The translations under genes and the position numbers were made by a program. The notes under the pieces are model-generated. The model did no database searches. It saw nothing but the letters and a program-made list of their open reading frames with translations, and was not told where the DNA came from. From contig CACNIC010000001.1 of the NCBI GenBank assembly GCA_902620405.1, forward strand, positions 124,001 through 188,000: a DNA stretch of 64,000 nucleotides, written 5' to 3'. This stretch comes from an uncultured SAR202 cluster bacterium (GTDB lineage Bacteria; Chloroflexota; Dehalococcoidia; Lucifugimonadales; Lucifugimonadaceae). Positions 18,210 to 26,966 of the stretch are shown one piece after another. Every line of letters begins with the position of its first letter. The first letter of the stretch is position 1.

Positions 18210-19404
18210 AATCCGGAAACCACTCTCTTTTAATTTCTAACCCAAAACCAGGTGCATCAGAAGGAGTAATTGTTCCATCTTTTGGAACTGGAGTTCCTGG
18301 AAACCTTTCTTTTTCTTCTAATGGAACCCCAATTGGTGTTATCACGGGACCTGAGCATTCAATCATAGAAATTCCTGTTAACCCATAAGATGCATGCTGA
18401 CCAAATGCCGAACCTCCTCCTCCATGGAGAATAACATCAATACCAGCCGCTTCTGCTATATGGACTATTTTTATTATTGCCGACAAACCACCAACCCACG
18501 TAATATCTGGTTGCAAAATATCTATAATACCTTTGGAGGCAGCATGAAAAAATGGATACACCCCATACCAATGTTCTCCCGTTGATAGAGTTTCGTTTGG
18601 AATTCTGCCCCTTAAAATTTCATATTGATTAATACTTTCAGAAATAAGAGCGTCTTCAATCCATTTTAATTTAAATGGTTTTAGTAATTGAGATAATTTT
18701 ACAGTTGTTTCTATGTCCATGCTAAGCCAACAATCTAGCATTAAGTCAGATTCATATCCGATTAGATCTCGAGTTTTAGCAATTTCATCTTCGGTTTTTT
18801 TTAAACCATCTATTCCATCTCTTGGTCCATATGAAATAAATCTTTTGAAATTTTTGAATCCTAATTCTTTTAGCCACTCAGTGTTATTTGAACTCGCATA
18901 GAGTGGTAATTTTTCAATAATTGATCCTCCCAATAATTCATATACTGGCTTTTCAAGAACTTTACCTTTTAAATCCCAAACTGCTAAATCAACTGCACTA
19001 ATGGCTCGTGATGAAAAAGAATTTGATCCAATTGGTGAAAGTATTCTTGTCATCATGTCATAAATTTTTTCAGTTTCAAAAATACTTCTGCCAATTAAAT
19101 TTGGAGCCAAATAATCATCAATAATTGATGCAGTTATTCTTCCTCTATCTGAAAACCCAAATCCCCAGCTGCCATCTTCGGCTTCAATAATACAACCAAC
19201 GTCTCGTTCAATTCCTACCCCAATATCTTTTCTCAATGCTTTGTCCCACCAATCATTTTTGTGGAAATATCGTCCGCCTAGGGAAGTAGACATAGGAGCA
19301 CCAGTAGCAATTTTTCCAGCAAACTTATCATTTTCTCTTGGTTTAGTTTTTTGAGGTATTCTAGGGTAATTATTACTTACTGCTTTTACACTTTTTATTT
19401 TCAT
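18202..19404 (-). CDS. enolase superfamily (mandelate racemase/muconate lactonizing enzyme type)
   Basis: AVDLAVWDLKGKVLEKPVYELLGG, LMLDCW, WIEDAL, QPDITWVGG. Confidence 0.93.
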   Translation of the reverse strand: MKIKSVKAVSNNYPRIPQKTKPRENDKFAGKIATGAPMSTSLGGRYFHKNDWWDKALRKDIGVGIERDVGCIIEAEDGSWGFGFSDRGRITASIIDDYLAPNLIGRSIFETEKIYDMMTRILSPIGSNSFSSRAISAVDLAVWDLKGKVLEKPVYELLGGSIIEKLPLYASSNNTEWLKELGFKNFKRFISYGPRDGIDGLKKTEDEIAKTRDLIGYESDLMLDCWLSMDIETTVKLSQLLKPFKLKWIEDALISESINQYEILRGRIPNETLSTGEHWYGVYPFFHAASKGIIDILQPDITWVGGLSAIIKIVHIAEAAGIDVILHGGGGSAFGQHASYGLTGISMIECSGPVITPIGVPLEEKERFPGTPVPKDGTITPSDAPGFGLEIKREWFPDFN

Positions 19405-19559
19405 ACTTTATGCTTCCTTTTGCATAAACCTACCTTGTGCTTTGTTCCATTTTCATGATAACAGTAACCATCATTCCCATTTTTACCAGTACACTTTCCA
19501 TTGCATTCATGATGCTGAATTTCTTGAATTACTTTTATATTTAAAGGTTTGAAACTCAT
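19401..19559 (-). CDS. 52-aa Cys/His-rich small protein, not in the supplied ORF track
   Basis: MSFKPLNIKVIQEIQHHECNGKCTGKNGNDGYCYHENGTKHKVGLCKRKHKV*; ATGA overlaps with the genes on both sides. Confidence 0.65.
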   Translation of the reverse strand: MSFKPLNIKVIQEIQHHECNGKCTGKNGNDGYCYHENGTKHKVGLCKRKHKV

Positions 19560-20323
19560 CTTGTTCTTATGCTTCCTCTTAGATAATCTGCTTCATCACT
19601 AATTATAAATGAAACTATTTTAGCAACACCTTCCGGATCACCAAGATCATTATTCTGGTCATCAAAAGCTTCTTTATCTCCAGTATTTTTAAATGCCTCA
19701 TTAAGTTGACCTTCCTTTAATGGAGATCTAATACTTCCAGGTAAAATATCATGTATTCTGATGCCTTTATTAGCTAAATATTGTTGAAGATGCAATGTAA
19801 GTCCATGTGTGCCGCCTTTACTAGAACTGTATGGCGCTGAAGAGCCAGGCCCTTCTACTCCAGCTCCAGATGAAGTTAATAATATAACTCCAGAATTTCT
19901 TTTTTTCATATGTTTAGCAACTGCTCTTGTAACATTATATGTTCCATTAAGATTAATATTTATTATCCTATTCCATGTTTCTGGGGTTAATTCATCTATA
20001 TCTACTACTGACCCTTCTAATACTCCAGCAAAATGAATTAAACAATTAATTCCTCCTTCAAACCATTGTTCAATTTTTTCAATTTTATCTTCTACTTCAT
20101 TTATAGAAGTCACGTCCATAAGGTCTGAAGTAAAGTTCGCGTTCATAGATTTTAATTTTTCAGATACTTCGTTAAGGCCATCTTGATTTATATCCACAAT
20201 AGATATGTTTGCTCCATGCTGTGCTAATTCTAACGCTGAAGACCTGCCCATACCGGTAGCAGCACCTGTAATCAATACATTTTTCTGTGAAAGATCTAAT
20301 TTCATTATTTGTAACTTTCCCAT
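19556..20323 (-). CDS. SDR family oxidoreductase
   Basis: VLITGAATGMGRSSALELAQHGA, HFAGVLEG, YSSSKGGTHG. Confidence 0.92.
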   Translation of the reverse strand: MGKLQIMKLDLSQKNVLITGAATGMGRSSALELAQHGANISIVDINQDGLNEVSEKLKSMNANFTSDLMDVTSINEVEDKIEKIEQWFEGGINCLIHFAGVLEGSVVDIDELTPETWNRIININLNGTYNVTRAVAKHMKKRNSGVILLTSSGAGVEGPGSSAPYSSSKGGTHGLTLHLQQYLANKGIRIHDILPGSIRSPLKEGQLNEAFKNTGDKEAFDDQNNDLGDPEGVAKIVSFIISDEADYLRGSIRTR

Positions 20324-21213
20324 TCTATTCCAGCAGCATTAGAATACTCTATAGTTTCATGATATGAAGGTTTAAATTTATCTCTTGGAATGTGTTCTAC
20401 TAAGATATGAGCATCAGGGCAAATCTCATTCATTCTTTTTAAGAAATATGCTTGATCCATCATCCCGCTACCAATATATTCTTCTTCAAATCTTAATAAC
20501 AAGGTATCAATTATAGTAAAGTCTTTTAGGTGAGCACCTAAAGTATGCTTACCAAGCAAAGTAAAAAATTCTTCAAGGAATTCTCTAGTATTGTATGCTT
20601 GTTCAATACTAGAAATAAAATTTACCGGATCTTGATTAAATCCTAAGTTCTTTGACCCAACTGCATCAATAAATTCTTTTGCTCTTTTTGCTGAGAAAAT
20701 TGGAGAAACATACCCGCCTTCAAGGCTAAGCATAACACCCTCATTTTCAGCAACAGTTATTATTTCTTTTGTAGAATTAATAAGCCTGTCAAAAACTTTA
20801 TCAGTATGGTTTTCAGGGTGAGGAAGCCAAGGGCCATTTGTATTAATACTTCCTGGTCTAAGATATGTGTTAGGTGCTTCAAGTTTTGAGGTCAATTCAC
20901 ACATATCTTGAACAAATTTAATGCAGTTGCCCCTAATTGTTTGATCTGGGTTTACTAAATCTCCTCCATACCTGCCGTTGGTTTGGCCAATTATTAAAGA
21001 ATTTTTATTGAAGTTATCTTTTATTTTTTTTATGTCTTGATCAGATATCATATTAGGATCGTTAACAACAATATTATGAACTGTGTAACCTAAAGATGAA
21101 ACTTCTTTCAAGTCTTCATGTGTGAACTTTAATATATCAAAGTCTTCAGAAACACCATTATCTGAACCGTTTGAAGCAGTTGCACCAATCATAGATGCCG
21201 CGCCTAAATGCAT
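20305..21213 (-). CDS. sugar phosphate isomerase/epimerase (AP-endonuclease-2/xylose isomerase-like TIM barrel)
   Basis: LSLEGGYVSPIFSAKRAKEFIDAVGSKNLGFNQDPVNFI, GAHLKD, HILVEHIP. Confidence 0.8.
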   Translation of the reverse strand: MHLGAASMIGATASNGSDNGVSEDFDILKFTHEDLKEVSSLGYTVHNIVVNDPNMISDQDIKKIKDNFNKNSLIIGQTNGRYGGDLVNPDQTIRGNCIKFVQDMCELTSKLEAPNTYLRPGSINTNGPWLPHPENHTDKVFDRLINSTKEIITVAENEGVMLSLEGGYVSPIFSAKRAKEFIDAVGSKNLGFNQDPVNFISSIEQAYNTREFLEEFFTLLGKHTLGAHLKDFTIIDTLLLRFEEEYIGSGMMDQAYFLKRMNEICPDAHILVEHIPRDKFKPSYHETIEYSNAAGIEWESYK

Positions 21214-21225
21214 GATAACCTCTCC

Positions 21226-23493
21226 TTATTTTTTAGATAAGGCCTTTAGTATAACAGATGGTTTCATTGGAAGGTCATTTAGCCGTATTCCAAGCGCATC
21301 TTTTATTGCATTTGATATTGCACCTAACGGAGGGCAAATTGGGACTTCTCCAACACCCCTTACTCCAAAGGGTTGTTCTGGATTTTCATTTTCAACAAGT
21401 ATTGTATCTATCATTGGAAGGTCTAATGCAGTAGGCATCCTGTAATCAAGATAACTTGAATTCAACATTTTCCCTTTTTCATTTATGAAGTACTCTTCAT
21501 TTAAAGCCCATCCTATTCCTTGTGCAGCTCCACCTTGAATTTGACCTTCTACATAAGAAGGGTGAATTGCTCGCCCCACATCTTGTACTGCAGTGTATTT
21601 AATTATGTCAGTTTTGCCTGTTTCAGGATCTATTTCCAAATCAACTATGTGAGTGCCAAATCCGTGTGTACTTGAATCCAAGTCAACTGAACCGACAGAA
21701 CTCACAGGGCCACCAGTCCCATCAAGCTTTTTTGCTAGATCTCTTATATTAATTGAAAGTTCAGAGTCTGATTTTGATGAGAAATTACCATTGTCAAAAG
21801 CTATTTCTTCAGCCTCAATCTCCCATATCATGCTTAGACGATTTTTGAGTTCTTTGATCATATTTCTGGCTGCATTAACTGCTGCCCAACCAGTTGCAAA
21901 AGTTGTTCTACTTCCACCTGTCATTCCGTTGTATCCAACTCCATCAGTATCTGGAATTCTAGGAAACATTTCAGTAGCATTGAGACCTAATATCTCGGCT
22001 GCTTGCATTGCTATACTTGGTCTTGTTCCACCAATATCTGAGCTACCTTCAAGTAGCGTTACAGTTCCGTCATCATTTAATGATAAAGTCACTGAAGATT
22101 TTCCTCCTCCATTCATCCAATATCCACTAGCTATACCCCTTCCTACAAGCCTCCCATTTTTTGATTCAGGTTTATCACTATTCCAATGTTCAGATTTTTT
22201 GACAGCATCAAGAACATCGAGATTTCCAATTTTTGGGAATTTAGGTCCATCACCCCTTCTAGTTCCTTCTTTGGAAGCATTTTTAATTCTGAATTCTAAT
22301 GGATCCCAACCGTTTTCATTACATATTTCATCTATAGTAACTTCCATAGCGAAAGATACTTGAGGTGATCCAGGGGCTCTGTAAGCGGCAGATTTTGGTT
22401 TGTTTACAACCAGATCATATCCATCAATCTTTGTATTTTCGATTTCATAACATGAAAACACACATTTAGCTGATGCACCAACTGCTGAACCTCCAAATGC
22501 ACCTCCCTCAAGCCGAAGATCTGAATAAGCAGATTTAATTTTCATATCTTTGGTTACACCAATTTTAATTTTAATTTTTCCACCAGGAGCTGGTCCTGTT
22601 GCATCAAAAACAGATGGTCGGTCCATAACTATTTTCACTGGTCGATTAGATTTTTTAGATAGCATAGCTGCCAATGGTGTTAAATAAACTCTGGTTTTTC
22701 CTCCAAATCCTCCACCAATTTCAGCAGGCATAACCCTTACTCTTGATTCGGGCATACCTAAAATGCCTGCAGTTTGAGTCCTTACAGGAAAAGCACCTTG
22801 AGTTGAGGTCCATAATGTCAACCGACCGTCTTCTCCCCATTGAGCAACTGCAACATGAGGTTCAATGTAACCTTGGTGTACCATAGGCATTGTATACTCT
22901 TTTTCAATTACATAATCAGAATCTTTAAAACCTTTATCTACATCACCAAAGTTAAACTGAAAGTAATCAGCAACATTTTTCGAAGATAATTCACCATTAA
23001 TTTCAACACCTTTAAAGTCATCTTGAATAACAACCGAACCTTTTTTTACAGCTTCATCGACATCTAGTACTGGTGGTAATTCTTCGTATTCAACCTTTAT
23101 TTTCTTCAAAGCTTGCAATCCGGTATTCCTGTCTTTAGCTGCCACTGCTGCAACAGCATGACCAAAATAAACAACTTTATCTCTGGCCATAATATTCATA
23201 CTGTCCCATTTAAAGTTTGCAATCCCTTCACCAATTTCAATATCTTTATCAATTCCAGTTTGAAAATCTTTACCAGTTATTACTGCAAAAACACCATTAA
23301 GTTTTTCTGCTTCTGATGTATCAATTGAAACTATTTTTGCGTGAGCATATGGACTTCTAAGAATTGCGCCAAAAGACATATTTGGAAGCTGAACGTCAGC
23401 ACTATAAACAGCTTTGCCAGTTACCTTTTCAAGGCCATCATGCCTAATGGGTCTTGTTCCGATTACGTTATATTTATTATTTTTTAATATCAT
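21226..23493 (-). CDS. xanthine dehydrogenase family, molybdopterin-binding (large) subunit
   Basis: IGTRPIRHDGLEKVTGKAVYSADVQLPNM, GGGFGGKT, AYRAPGSPQ, QDVGRAIHPSYVEGQIQGGAAQGIGWAL, GVRGVGE. Confidence 0.95.
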   Translation of the reverse strand: MILKNNKYNVIGTRPIRHDGLEKVTGKAVYSADVQLPNMSFGAILRSPYAHAKIVSIDTSEAEKLNGVFAVITGKDFQTGIDKDIEIGEGIANFKWDSMNIMARDKVVYFGHAVAAVAAKDRNTGLQALKKIKVEYEELPPVLDVDEAVKKGSVVIQDDFKGVEINGELSSKNVADYFQFNFGDVDKGFKDSDYVIEKEYTMPMVHQGYIEPHVAVAQWGEDGRLTLWTSTQGAFPVRTQTAGILGMPESRVRVMPAEIGGGFGGKTRVYLTPLAAMLSKKSNRPVKIVMDRPSVFDATGPAPGGKIKIKIGVTKDMKIKSAYSDLRLEGGAFGGSAVGASAKCVFSCYEIENTKIDGYDLVVNKPKSAAYRAPGSPQVSFAMEVTIDEICNENGWDPLEFRIKNASKEGTRRGDGPKFPKIGNLDVLDAVKKSEHWNSDKPESKNGRLVGRGIASGYWMNGGGKSSVTLSLNDDGTVTLLEGSSDIGGTRPSIAMQAAEILGLNATEMFPRIPDTDGVGYNGMTGGSRTTFATGWAAVNAARNMIKELKNRLSMIWEIEAEEIAFDNGNFSSKSDSELSINIRDLAKKLDGTGGPVSSVGSVDLDSSTHGFGTHIVDLEIDPETGKTDIIKYTAVQDVGRAIHPSYVEGQIQGGAAQGIGWALNEEYFINEKGKMLNSSYLDYRMPTALDLPMIDTILVENENPEQPFGVRGVGEVPICPPLGAISNAIKDALGIRLNDLPMKPSVILKALSKK

Positions 23494-23548
23494 GAGTTTT
23501 CTCCAAAATTAAATATCTATTATTATTTTACCTTAAAAATTAAATTTT

Positions 23549-24847
23549 TTAATTATTTTTCAATACAGGAATTGTTATTGGTCCTTCAGGAAGAACGCAT
23601 CCTCTAATATTTGTATTTTCTTTTACCTTTTGGTCAATGAATTTTTGTGGATCAGGAACATTAAACATAAATGCATTTTTAATTTCTATTTCTGATAGTC
23701 CTTCAGTGTATAAATTGATGTTAGATTTTTTTGCAATTTGAGAGAGAATCTGAACTTGCCATTGGTCTTGGCAATGAAAATTTGGATCAGACAACATTCC
23801 CTCTACATGTTCTGGGTCACTAAATTCAGAAAGTAAAGAATAAAATTTTCCATGACTTGGTATGCCATCTGAGCATTCAGAAAGGCATAATATTTCACCT
23901 TTATCTTTAACTATTTGAGATGCTGCTGAAAGACCTTTTACGGTTTGGTATAGATTTTGATCTAACGGATAACCAGAATTAGAAGTGATTACTAAATCGT
24001 ATGGTTGACTAACCTGGACCATGGCTGTTTCTCTAGCAAAATTACAAGCTTCATTATGAGAATCAATTAAGTCCCCACAAAAAACATTTGTAATCTTTTG
24101 GTCTCGATTTAAAGCTACATCTAATGTGAAATCAACTCCGGTCTCTTTTGCAATTTTTCTTACATCTTGCTGAATTGGATTTTTTTCAACTTCTCCCCAA
24201 ATTGAATTTGGATTATTTAACCTTTTGTAATTATGTAATTTCATTATTGTTTTCAAACCTGCTAATCCGGGTGCTACAAGCTTTGAACCCCCTGAAAATC
24301 CTGCAAAAAAATGAGGCTCTACAAATCCTGTAGTAATCCTAAAATCAGCATTAACCCAGTGTTTATTGAGTAATACGTTCACATCATCAAGTGAAGTGGG
24401 CATTTTAATTAACGACTCGTTATCATCACAAACATGATTAATGACATTTAATGTTCTAACAATGTCTTTGCCTAGCATTTCAATTAACTCTTCTTTTGTA
24501 TTTGGTCTATGGGTACCTGTTGCAATTAAAATCTTGATATTTGAAATTGGGATTAGATCTTTAATGTGCTCAACAATTGTTTCTATTACAACTTTTCTGG
24601 GTTGAGCTCTAGTAATATCGCAAACTGAGATTGCAATATCATTTTTACCTTCCAGTAATGACCTTAATGGCTTTGAGTTTGTTGGAGATAATAATGCCTT
24701 ATCAATTTCTTCTTTAGCACTCCCAACTTCTTTAATAAATTTTGGTTCTATAACATCAAAATTTTCAGGAACTTTTAATTTATAACCCTTTTTGCCGTAT
24801 GCTAATTGGACTTCGTTATATTTATTTTCTGAATTTATTAATATCAT
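23549..24847 (-). CDS. larA: LarA-like (nickel-dependent lactate racemase family, DUF2088)
   Basis: IAISVCDITRAQPRKVVI, LIATGTHRPNTKEEL, EPHFFAGFSGGSKLVAPGLAGLKTI. Confidence 0.93.
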   Translation of the reverse strand: MILINSENKYNEVQLAYGKKGYKLKVPENFDVIEPKFIKEVGSAKEEIDKALLSPTNSKPLRSLLEGKNDIAISVCDITRAQPRKVVIETIVEHIKDLIPISNIKILIATGTHRPNTKEELIEMLGKDIVRTLNVINHVCDDNESLIKMPTSLDDVNVLLNKHWVNADFRITTGFVEPHFFAGFSGGSKLVAPGLAGLKTIMKLHNYKRLNNPNSIWGEVEKNPIQQDVRKIAKETGVDFTLDVALNRDQKITNVFCGDLIDSHNEACNFARETAMVQVSQPYDLVITSNSGYPLDQNLYQTVKGLSAASQIVKDKGEILCLSECSDGIPSHGKFYSLLSEFSDPEHVEGMLSDPNFHCQDQWQVQILSQIAKKSNINLYTEGLSEIEIKNAFMFNVPDPQKFIDQKVKENTNIRGCVLPEGPITIPVLKNN

Positions 24848-24928
24848 TACTTTTCATTATTAAATTTAATTGATACTATCTTGTAGTCATATTATTAATA
24901 TTAAATCAAATATTATCAACATACTATT

Positions 24929-25135
24929 ATGAATATTAGAGAAAAATTAGGTTTAAAACCAAAAGCAACGCCTCAATTTGGGCAGAGTAGAAGCCATGCA
25001 ATGAATGCTTCCAAAAAGATGTTTAAACCTAACATACAAAATAAGACAGTCATCATTGATGGTAAAAAATATAAGGTTAAGCTTACTACTAGGGAGATTA
25101 GGACCCTTGATAAAAAAGGTATTAATCTTCTTTAG
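24929..25135 (+). CDS. rpmB: ribosomal protein bL28, Cys-less (C-minus) form
   Basis: FGQSRSHAMNASKKMFKPNIQNKTVIIDGKKYKVKLTTREIRTLDKKGI aligns with the L28 core; no Cys residues. Confidence 0.85.
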   Translation: MNIREKLGLKPKATPQFGQSRSHAMNASKKMFKPNIQNKTVIIDGKKYKVKLTTREIRTLDKKGINLL

Positions 25136-26922
25136 TTTTTACTGAGCACAAATATCGCAGTATCGCAATTTAAATTAGGGTCTTCTTTAACTATCTTTTT
25201 TTCTTGTGTGTTCAAAAAATAATCCTCAATTATTTTTATAGCTTTGTCGTTACAGAATTCTTGAAAATCAAGTATTGTAGGAAATCTTCTGTTAGGAGTA
25301 TTGTACCAATTATATCCATACAAACCTTCAGCTTTAGGAGCTTTTCCTTGATTAAATAGCATTTCTCTCAATGGTTTATATGCAAAATTTGGAAAAGAAA
25401 TTATAGACCTTTTAGATATCCTTAAAATTTCTTCAATTGTCTCATCAACATTTTTTATGGATTGTAAGGTTTGAGACAATATCACCACGTCAAACTGATT
25501 ATCATTAAATCTTTTTAATCCAGTATTTATATCTAAATTGATTACTTCAATTCCTTTTGAAACACTTTCAACAACTTTCTTGTTATCAATTTCAACTCCA
25601 ACTAATTTCTTACAATTTTTTTTCTTTAATTCTTCAAGCAACGTTCCGTCTTCACAACCCAGATCAAGTACTCTTTCATTGTCATTAATTAAATTAGTTA
25701 TGAACTTCAAATCTATCCTCTCATCAAAAAATATATTTGTAGTTGACCTGCTTAGATTTTTTGATTTTTTTGATGAAGAAATTCCAGTAATATTTTCTAA
25801 GAAAGATGAAGAAAGTTTTCCATAACCTCTCTCAAGAAGAAATGCGTCATGACCAGCATTACTATTAATGCAACTATATGAAACAGGCTTATCCAAATTT
25901 ATTAATGCATTCACAATTTCTTCAGATTGAAACGGAGGGTAAAGCCAATCACTTGAAAAACTTATAACTAACCACTTGCAGTTACTTTTTTCTAGTGTTT
26001 TAGAGATCTCTGTAATATTTTGCCCAATATCAAAATAATCTACTGCAGTAGATAAAGTTATATAACTATTTGCATCAAAGCGGTTTACAAATTTTGAACC
26101 TTGGTATGCCAGATATGACCCAACAGAAAATCTATTTTCAAATTCAGTCGATATGTCCTTAGGGTCATACCTTGAATTATCAAACTTTCTTTTAAGTGAA
26201 TCATTTGACACATAAGTTATGTGAGCCAACATTCTTGCAATTGCAAGGCCATCTTCTGGCTTTTCATTAGATTGGTAATAATCTCCTTTTTTAAAATTAA
26301 GGTCAGTCTTGATTGCATTTCTACCAACAATATCAAAGGCCAATGCCTGATTAGTAAGCCTTGGAGAAGTTGCAATTGGTATTATGCTTTCTACTTTCTT
26401 TGGAAACTGGATAGCCCATTGCATTGACTGAAATCCACCCATTGAACCTCCAGTAACGCACAAAAGTTTTTCAATTCCAAAATAATCAAGTAACAATTTT
26501 TGGGCACTTACCATGTCTTCAACAGTTATTACTGGAAAAGAAGAACCAAACTCTTTACCTGTTTTTGGATTTATAGAATTTGGGCCAGTTGATCCACTGC
26601 AACCACCTATAACGTTGCTGCATATTACAAAGTATTTGTCAGTATCAATAGACTTTCCAGGGCCAACCATTATATCCCACCACCCAGGCAAATCTTGTTT
26701 ATCATGCCTAGCAACATGTGAATCTCCACTGATAGCATGGCAAACTAAAATAGCATTACTCTTTTCGTTGTTTAATTTGCCATAGGTTTCATAAGCTAAC
26801 TTTATTTCACTAAGTTTTTCTCCGGACGACAATTCAAAAGTATCCTTGTATTCAAAAAACTTTACATGATTTGATAGCTCACCTGTCCTATTAAGATCTG
26901 AATTAAATTTTTCTTCTGACAT
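25132..26922 (-). CDS. metX: homoserine O-acetyltransferase (MetX) fused to a MetW methyltransferase-like domain; start trimmed to ATG (MSEEKF)
   Basis: MetX: ILVCHAISGDSHVA, GGCSGSTGP, VTGGSMGGFQSMQWA, SDWLYPPFQ, NAGHDAFL; C-terminal MetW: RVLDLGCEDGTLLEELKKKNCKKLVGVEID, SFPNFAYKPLR, YGYNWYNTPNRRFPTILDFQEF. Confidence 0.95.
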   Translation of the reverse strand: MSEEKFNSDLNRTGELSNHVKFFEYKDTFELSSGEKLSEIKLAYETYGKLNNEKSNAILVCHAISGDSHVARHDKQDLPGWWDIMVGPGKSIDTDKYFVICSNVIGGCSGSTGPNSINPKTGKEFGSSFPVITVEDMVSAQKLLLDYFGIEKLLCVTGGSMGGFQSMQWAIQFPKKVESIIPIATSPRLTNQALAFDIVGRNAIKTDLNFKKGDYYQSNEKPEDGLAIARMLAHITYVSNDSLKRKFDNSRYDPKDISTEFENRFSVGSYLAYQGSKFVNRFDANSYITLSTAVDYFDIGQNITEISKTLEKSNCKWLVISFSSDWLYPPFQSEEIVNALINLDKPVSYSCINSNAGHDAFLLERGYGKLSSSFLENITGISSSKKSKNLSRSTTNIFFDERIDLKFITNLINDNERVLDLGCEDGTLLEELKKKNCKKLVGVEIDNKKVVESVSKGIEVINLDINTGLKRFNDNQFDVVILSQTLQSIKNVDETIEEILRISKRSIISFPNFAYKPLREMLFNQGKAPKAEGLYGYNWYNTPNRRFPTILDFQEFCNDKAIKIIEDYFLNTQEKKIVKEDPNLNCDTAIFVLSKN

Positions 26923-26926
26923 TTTT

Positions 26927-26954
26927 TTCCGAGGCAATTATGATTGCCTCGGAA
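26927..26954 (-). promoter_or_regulatory. 12-bp perfect hairpin between metY and metXW, abutting the metX start
   Basis: Minus strand TTCCGAGGCAAT-CATA-ATTGCCTCGGAA then AAAAATG. Confidence 0.65.
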
Positions 26955-26966
26955 TCCTTTCTTTTT

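Noticed and set aside
21653-22363. 236-aa plus-strand ORF antisense to the Mo-hydroxylase gene
   Set aside because: Shadow frame of a strongly coding minus-strand gene with canonical XDH motifs; no domain-like features.
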